Assembly: GCF_027244095.1 (NCBI RefSeq)
Contig: NC_069671.1
Coordinates: 62,001 to 126,000, forward strand
Origin: Hemicordylus capensis
Taxonomy: Eukaryota; Chordata; Lepidosauria; Squamata; Cordylidae
Length of the DNA: 64,000 nucleotides
Direction: 5' to 3'
This document shows positions 50,801 through 59,800 of the stretch, one piece after another. Both the position numbers and the translations under genes were made by a program. The notes below the pieces were generated by a model. That model ran no database searches and was not told the origin of the DNA. It saw nothing but the letters and a program-made list of their open reading frames with translations. Position 1 is the stretch's first letter. Each line of letters starts with the position of its first letter.

Positions 50801-53800
50801 TGAGTGCCAGCAGCTCTCTGGGGGGCAGGCGAGGGCCTTTCTCCAGGCAGGGCTGGGGTCTCTCGGGCCTGGAGCAGGGGACGCCTGCATGGCTGCCGCC
50901 GCCTCTTGCCCCGGCTCCCAAGACTGGCTGCTGCCGCCGTCTCCGTCTGAAGAGACAAGCCCAGAAGACCCCCGGGGCTCTTCCGGTGGCTGCACTCTGT
51001 GCTTGACCACTAGCCTTCAGCCTCCTCTGAGCAAGGAGTCCAGATCTCTCGTGTCAGGGCATGGCCACTGCTTGTCCTGCTCGGTAGGGATGTCTTCTGT
51101 GCCTGCTCGAAGCCAGTCCTGCCTCTTTGGGCCCAGCATGGACCATGATGGGGGAGGCCTGGATTCCAGGCTTGGGTCGGCCAGAGGGCGGAGAGGGCCC
51201 AGCGGGTGCTGCTGGGGAGGAGTAAATCAGGGACCAGTGTGTGGCGTGCCCAGGGGGTTCGCTGTGGATGCTGCTCTGGAGAGGGGGTGACTGCCCTCTC
51301 TGAGCAGCAACCCTTCTTCAGAACATGCCAAGCTGGGTCCCTTTTCCTTCCCTGCCACTCCTGGAGACGGGTCCCTGCCTTTGGGACCCTCACAAGTCCA
51401 AACTTAGGCTAGACGTCTTGAATCCAGTGAGTTTGACTCTGGTGGGGTTCTTGGCTGTGAGTGCTTCCAAGCTGATTCTTCCAGATCGTCGACATCTTCC
51501 TACTGGAGCCTGTTGCCTCGTCGCTCCCTTACCCCCAGTCCGAGGTTTCCATGGTCTGTGCTGCCAAGAGACTCGCAAGCGTATCTCACAGCCCACGAGG
51601 ACTGGAAACTTGCTTTTAAAAAGAAACCAAGCAAGATGAGATTCTCAGAAAACGGACTGTTGGATTTGGCACTTGCCCTGATTGAGCCCTCCGACTTGTC
51701 TCCGGCAGATATGGCACCTTCGGAATAATTTTGGCAGGGGGAAAAGCTGGAGTGCTTTTCGAAATGATAGAAACCCTTTGCTCTGTGAAGCCCTGGCCCC
51801 GGGAGCTGTCGGTTTTCCGCGAGGCTGCAACAGAAAATGCTGCATCTCCTTGCTAAGGCTCTTCCGCCCGCTTTGGGGGACTGCTTCACCTGGGGACAGG
51901 TTAGTGTGCTGCGGATGCAGAAGGTCTGGCTGTGTTAGAAAGTCACTGCCGCCACCGCTTCCTCCTCCAGACAAGAATGGTCTCCCTGTCGTGTGTCGGG
52001 AGGTAGATGCCATCCCTGCCCACCCCCACCCCGGGAATGTTTGTTCATTAATTTTCCATAGTTAGCAAGGAGATGTTATTGATGGTGGTGATAAGAGTAA
52101 TCGGAGAAGGGATGCAGCAGGGAGACGTCCTGCGTTTGCTAACCAAATTTGAGTTTGAGCCCAGAGGGGAGGGTTCCTTCCCTTTTCTTCCCCGACAGAT
52201 ATTTCCTGTCTGGCAGATAACACTAGCACAAGGTGTTAAATTAGCTCTCAATGTCCACCTCTGGCTGTCCACATTCTCGTAATGATTTCATTAGCTTGAA
52301 TTATCCACGTTATTTTCTCGTAATGGGATTAGCCGCACCGGAGTCATCGGAAGAGTGGTGGGGTGGTAGTGGAAGAAATTAGCTCTCTCCTGCAGAGGGT
52401 GGGACTGGCCATAGCTCCGCCCGGGGCAAAGCGGTGGGGCAGACCCCTTCCTTCGGAGAGAGGGGACGAGATGGAAAATGAGCTATTATCCCTCTGTAGT
52501 TGGCCATTCATTGCAGGCCAGAAATGATCAGGGATAATTTGGAAGAAAATGCTGTATTCGGGTGGTGAGAGAGAAAGAGAGAGGAGATTGCTTGATGGTT
52601 GTGTTTTGCTGAGATGCCCGTTGCTCTGGTATCCAGGTGGGCAGCCTGCAGCAAGATGATGGGGGAAGGATGGACCACGCGGGCAATCCACATTGGCCTC
52701 CCCACCCCCGGTCTCATACCTGTGAAAGAAAAGCTTTTTAATTCTCAGAGGTGCTGCCGTATTGTATTTTCTTTTAAAATCTATCTAGATCTATTTCAAA
52801 CTGGCTTTTGGGCGGGCTTTTGAGTGCAGACTGCCTGGGTCGGCCTGATGGATGGTCTCCAATTGGGAACTGACAGAGGGAGTGTGACTCTGTTGGCCCT
52901 TTTGGATCTCTCGGCGGCTTTCAGTACTATTGACCATAGTCTCCTTCTGGAATGTCTGAGGGAACTGGGGGTGGGAGGCACTGCTTTGCTGTGGTTCTGC
53001 TCCTACCTCTTGGGCAGATTCCAGATGGTGTTTCTTGGAGACTGTTGTTCTTCAAAATCTGAACTTCAGTATGATGTCTCTCAGGGCTCCACATTGTTTC
53101 TGATGTTATTTAACATCTACATGAAACGGCTGAGAGAGATTATCAGGAGATCTGGTGCAGAGTGTTATCAGTATGCTAATGACAGCCAAATCTATTTCTC
53201 CATGCCAACATCATCATGAGAAGGTATAACCCCCCTAAATGCCTGCCTGGAGGTGGTAATGGGCTGGATGAGGGATAACAAACTGAGGCTGAATCCAGAT
53301 AAGACGGAGGTACTAATTGTGCAGGGTCGGAACTCAGGAGCTGATTTTGATCTGCCGGTTCTGGATGGGGTCACGCTTCTCCAGAAGGAGCAGGTATGCA
53401 GTCTGGGGGTGATTCTGGATCCAAACCTCTCCCTGGTGTCCCAGTTTGAGGTAGTGGCCAGAGGTGCTTTTTATCTACTGTGGCTGATACTCCAGCTGCG
53501 TCCGTTTCTTGAGATGAATGACTTCAAAACGGTGGTACATATGTTGGTAACATCTAGGCTGGATCACTGCAATGTGCTCTATGTGGGGCTGCCTTTGTGC
53601 GTAGTCCCAGGGCTGAGGGTCTCTGGGCCGTTTCATATGCAGCGTGGTAGCAAACCTGCGGTTGCCCCCAGGTGTCTCCTTGTCAAAGAGTTGCAGCCAT
53701 TCCTGACGAAGGTTCCTGTATGGTGTGTAAATATGTATTTGTCTGATAATCCACATGTTCCGTTTTTAGGAGTGCACTTGTAAAAATACAGTCACGTGGG

Positions 53801-56800
53801 CAGAGGGAGAAGAGAAGCAGTGAAGGTGGGATACACAATAGAGGGAGGAACCACGTGGAGGCCGGTGGCTGGCCTTGAAGCAGGCCCAGCAGCAGAAGGA
53901 GGTTCCCGGCTGGCCATTTCCTCTGGGCCAGTCAGATGGGCAGCGGAGCAGAGCGGCCCGTCTGCTGGTGGCTCTGGCCCGGCTGTGCCGCCTGCCTGTC
54001 CTCAGTATATTTGCATATTGCCCGGAACTGGCATCTCTGGCCAGTTTGCAACCAATATAGCCCAGAATTAAAACAAATACACAGTGCTACAAGCCTAGTG
54101 AGACGCTTGGATGACGCCATTAAGAGCAATGTCTTCACCTCTTCAAAAGCTGCCAGAGATGGGGAGGCTCTCTCCCGGGGAGGGGCATCCTGCAGGATCC
54201 TTGCGCCCCTCCCGATCTCCTTCAAGGGCAGGGAGCTACAGGCAGCAAAGGCTCCCTCCTTCTCCCCAGGCATAAACGCCAGCCCCTCACCCCCATGGCA
54301 AAAAGCGAAAGGGTGCACTTGAGGGCCCCTTTGGGGAGAGGCCAAACCCGCTCCTTGCCACTGATCATCTCTCTGCATGGGCAGTCGGGCCTGCCTTGGT
54401 CTGCATTCCCCCCCCCCCCCCGTCTTGGGTTCTGTTTCTTAGTCACGCTGGAGTTGGGGGGTGGGGCTGGCTTTTGTGTGGAGAGAGGCTGCTGTGGGCT
54501 GACTGGAAGCAGAGTTGCCACCCCAGGAAATACATCTTAGTGGATTAGTCATATGTGTTACAGTTGATCAACTGGCAGCATTTGTCAGTTGCCCATTTTG
54601 TCCAAAACTGTCCATTTTCGCATGGCAAAGACAAGAAGGTCCTTCATGTGTGTTTAGGTGCTGTTGCTGCTGCTGCTGCTGCTGCTTGTGCATGGCCCAG
54701 AGCAGAGCCGGTCTTTCCCGTCTCTCTCGCACAGCACCGAGACGGTGCCTCTTCTGAGATGGGATGGCCACTTGAAGCTTTTATAAGGAGCACTTTGAGC
54801 CAGGAAAACAAATCAGTTGCCCAAGCGACCAGGGGCATTTTTTTAGCCGGTCTATGTTCTGCTTGATCTGGTGGTGGACCCCTTGGTGACTGGGGCCTTT
54901 GGGCCTGATGCCACCCCGTTTCCTGGCATGTGCTGGTCCCAAGTTTGGTTCTGCTTGGTTCTCACAATGTGTGTTGAAAAATGCTGTGCAAGGGGTATAA
55001 ATAAGCCTTGGTCTCTCTTTGATTCTTCCTAATTCTGCACAGAAACCTTGTTGGTAGTTCTTTAATTCGTTATAAATAGACCTTGAATATTTTCAAGGTT
55101 GCTGTGTCATGTTTCTTAATGAGTAAAGATGTGTTGGTAGCGAACAGTCTTTGACAATGGCACTCCACTCGTGGAATGTGTGCACACACAATCCAAGGAA
55201 GATGGAGGGATGGGTGCACGCACACACATACGCACGCTATTCATGCTCACATCTGCATATAAATGGGGGTTTGTGCACATCGTTACTGCCAACGCTCAAG
55301 AAAGCTATCATCATTCTTGGGTTTCATCAAAACACGCCCCCCCCCCCCCGGCATGCATATATACACAGACCAACACCATCCCATGCTACAAAACAAATTA
55401 GAAATGTGAGAACTCTTCTTGTTGATCAAAACATAAATTATTCTCCATAGACGGGGCACATTGTGCTCCAGAAAGGGTAATTGGTCTCTCCTCCCCCTCT
55501 TCAAAAGGTGAACATCGTAATTGGAAAAGAGAGGTGTTAGCTGCTCGCAGGGGGATGGGGGGGCATTAGAGCCCCCCCCCCGCCACTTTCGCAGCTTCAG
55601 GGATGTCAATGGCCGTGTGATGGATTCTAATTATCCGCGCAGCAGGGAGGGGGGAAGAGGGGGACCTCCCCCTCCCGGTCAAGGAGACCATGGCTACCCC
55701 ATTATTCTCCCCAGCGCTGCTCTCAGCTGCTCCACGGGGAAGCCCCTGGGAATTCAGATTCCAGGCTCCTCAGTGCCACCCTTGATGAGGCGGTCCGGAG
55801 AGCAGTGTGGCTGCTTTCCCTTTGGCCTTGTGCACCCCACGCTTCTGGGTCTGTGCTGCAGTGGCCAAGCACATATGCCTGGATGGTTCCACTTCAGATT
55901 GCACGTGACTAAATGCTGCTCCATATCAAAGATGGGTGGGGTGGCGGCGGAAATCACATCAGGGGAGAAGTATGTTTCAGAATATCAGGATCAGTTCATG
56001 AAGTTTTGGGGAATCTTGATCTTAAAAATTGGCATTTTGCACGTCTCAATCAAAATTTGATTTAAAAAATTCAAAAGTCATCACCTGCTTTAATCTGCTA
56101 AAATAAAGCCAATCTAAAATTTACTACATTCTTTTGCATGTCAGCTGTCAAATATTGATTACTGTTGCATGTCTGCTATCAGATGTCAAATATTCATCAC
56201 TGTTCATTGGAGATTGTCACACTCTGACTGCTACTGCATCTTTGGATCTTAAATGTTAATGTTGAAAAACAAATACTCACTGCATATTTGTGCACTTGGA
56301 GAATATTTGGCATCAAAATGTGTAGTAGAAAATAACGTTGGGGGGTTTGTTCTGGCACTAGCACCTTTCAGCTGTGTAGAGCCTACAGAGGCTGCCTTGC
56401 CTCAGGAAAGCTTGGCCCTCTCCGTCCTGCATGTAGGGCTGCTTTGAGCCCCATTCTTCTTGCGGAGCAGAGGTTCCTGGTTTGGAACAGAGTGGCAGGG
56501 AATGTGTGAACACCCCCCCACTTACTGGTTCAGGGAGCGCGTTGAGTATCTGGCCAAGGGAGCTGAGTAGCCCCTCGGAAGCTTGTGCCGCAGGATATTT
56601 GTGGGCCTTCAGAATGCGACAAGGCTGTGTCGCTTTGGGCAGCAGCCTCAAGCAGCCCCCAGCCGCACTTTCTGCAAGCCCTCTGTCACATGGAGTCCTC
56701 GCAACCAGTGTGGAGGCCCGCGGGCTTCTCTGGGTCTCCTCCTCCTCCTCCTCCTCCTGATCTCACCACTGAATCCCAGAACTCTCATTTACATTTTCCT

Positions 56801-59800
56801 CTCTTCTCTGGCTATTTTTTAAGGCATATTTATATAGCGGCCAAAACCCGCATCTCTGGGCGGTTTTACAATAACAGCACAGATGAAAACAAACATTAAA
56901 ACATTAAACAAACGTAAAAACAAGGGCAGGTATGCAGATACGCCGCAAGAGGCTAGTCAGAATTATGCACGGTGCCCCCCCCCCCGCCCCCGAACCTTTA
57001 TGAGAAGTGAGGATTGCCCCGTCAGCTGGGCGGGCAGAAGCTCAGGGCAGGCAGACAAAAGAAGCTCTCCACGCACACCACGCCGAGTCAACGAGTTGTG
57101 AGTCCTGCGGTGGTTGTGGCGGTGCAGCGGCCGCAGCTTCTGAGTTCCCTGATGGGTTGGGCTGGCAAGGGACTCAAAGCGGGCAGGAGCCAGGAGGGGG
57201 AGGCAGGCGGGGGGGGCCGCTGGACTGAGCCGTCTGGAGTGTCTGATGGGACGGCACCCTCACCCGCCGTGAGGGGGAGGTTGCTGCAGGCAGGCCTGCT
57301 CCAGTGGTTGCTGCAGTGTGCAGCCGGGTGACTCTCGGTGGCCCCCACAGCACTTTGTTTGTGTTACCTGAGCTTGACTGCAAAAACACCCCACCCCGCC
57401 CACCCCGCACCAGCCACAAAGGCGGGGGAGTTCCTCTTGCAGCTCTCCTCCTGGACGCAGGTTTCCCGCTGGCTCCGAGGTGTCTGTTGTCTCCCTCCTT
57501 TTTGCTTGTTTGTGTGTTTTGTTTCTGCCTTACCATTTCAAAGGAAGGAGAGATGGAGACTGGGAGGAGGAGGAAGGGGGGAGTTTCTGAGGGACAAGAC
57601 GTGCAGATTCATTTTGCGGCTTCATAATGCTCCACTTACACACGGCGGAGTCCGAGGAAATTCACTAGATGGATGCCTGGTCATGCCGGCAGTGCAGCGG
57701 GTTAACTCCCTGGATTTGGCTTCTATCATTTCACGAGAGCATTTATGGCACTTTACCGTGTTTATTCCCGGGCGCTCTCTGGCCCGTCGGCTTCCTTCTC
57801 CTGCACGTGTGTGTGGAGATTGTCAGATAAAATAGCACACCTAGTCAGCTGGAGCCTGCATTAAATATTCATTGTCTCCCATTTGTACGTAGGTGTTGAT
57901 AAATGGACCCAACGCCAGGGAAAGGCGGCTGCTCCTTGGCAGCAGGAAAAGGTGCTTCTTTGTTGTGGAATTTCTGTCTGGTGTGAGGGGCAAGGAGACC
58001 CCGTGGGAGCCATGGTGCCCTCTGTTTCCACCACGCACAAAGACCAGCAAAGTCCACCTAACTAGATGTTTGGGTCAGGGTTTTTTTGCAGCCTGCTCCA
58101 ATCTTAGGGTTGTGTTTCCAATTAAGCTTTATAGAAGATGGAGTTGCATTAGATTGTGAGCCGGAAGAGATGCGAAACATCATGCCCTTAAAAGCTTAAT
58201 GTTTGGCCCCCAAAGCCTGCTCTGATAAATAGGGGTCTGCATCTGTAGGGGAAGGAAGCTGGATATTTCCGAGCACACCAGAGCTTTGCCGTATGTTAGA
58301 TTATTCCACTGTTCCTTCTCCTTGCATTTGACTGGAGCAACGCATTGTCCTTGCTTCCATGGCCATAGCCATTCATGCAGGTTGGAATCCCTCCCTTGCC
58401 TTTTAGAGTAGTCGGTTTCCTTTTCCATAGGGGAAAGGCATGTGGTACAGTCCTCCTCAGAATGCTCCCCCCCCCCCCGCGCCGCCGCCCAAGGCTCCCT
58501 GCACATGCTCCCTGTGCTAGTCTGTTGTAGGCCAAGGTTGGGCTGTAACATGCAGGTTCTGTGGCCTTTGGGCAAAGGGGGACAGTGAGGCATGCCTTTG
58601 CCCCCCTGGGTAAGCGGAGGGGAAGGCTGCTGAAGGGAGCCTGCCTGTGGGTGCCTTTGGGGAGGGGCACACTGCAGAGGGGTGCCCCTCAAGAGCAGGC
58701 CCCCGGGAGCTCTTCGGGATGGCTCTTCCTGAAGCCATTCAGCCACGTTGGCCGACATGCCACGCTGCAACGTGCCAGCACTAGGGAGCTGCCAGGGCTG
58801 CAGCTGTGCAGGGTGGAAGTTGGGCATGCATGTTGGCTCCCCCCCCCCACCGCCCCCAGTAAACGGAAGGTGTGTTTCCTGCTGCCTGTGGCATCCTCAC
58901 CTGCCGCCTCCTCTTCAGCAGCCCCCACACGAGCCTTCCCTAAGGGGCCAACCAGACTGGCCCTTACTGTCTGAGGTGCCCCTCAGATTTCCCAGAAGCC
59001 TTAGCGTTTGAGGAGGGTGGGGCTCTCTGTCTCTGCCTTCCAGGCTTGGGCCAGTGTGGGGCAGGACTGGGTGCTGTTGGTAAGAATCGGGACCACAGCC
59101 AGCTCACTACGGAACGTGGGTTGTGGTTGGGTCACTCCAGGGTCAGGCTGGCTAGGAGGCCGCTGAGGGCCCCACGCTTAGACTGCAGCTCCAGAACGGT
59201 CTGGGCTGGCTAGCCGCTCAAGCCCCCCCCCCCCCGCCCATCCAGTTAGTCCCTTGTGCTGCTTTTTCTCTGAGGAAAACTTGGGGGACCAGACAGGCCC
59301 CCACAAACCCCTTGGCCGGTGGCAAATGCCCCCTCCTCTTGAGCGAGCAGGACACGCAGCCCTCCTCCTTCCCACTGGGAGAAGGGAAGAGACCGCAGGG
59401 ACCCCTTCTGGGCACTCCCCCTGCTCCTTGCTCGCTCTGTCTCCGGGGGCCACTGGCCAAAGCCCCGCTCCTCTCCCGAGCCCTCCGCCTGTGTGCCTGA
59501 CAGGCGTGGGGGCTGGTGGGGAGGCCAGTGAGATGTCCCCTGAGCTGAGCAGCCTCCTGCTGCCTCGGGGGCGCTTCCTCCCGGAGCCTTTCCTCCTGTC
59601 ATGCAGCAAGTCCTGAGGAGTCGATCTCCGAGCCAGAGGGGGGCAAGGCGGCTTCCTCGGGGGCACGTCTGGCAAGGCGGCTGCTTCTGGGGCTGGTTCC
59701 TGCTTCTCCTCCTCCCCGGGGGTGGGGTGGGGTCTGGGGTCTGGCCCTGGCGGCTTGTCGTCATCTCTTTTCCCAGAGAGGGGAAAGGCTGTGCTCTGTG

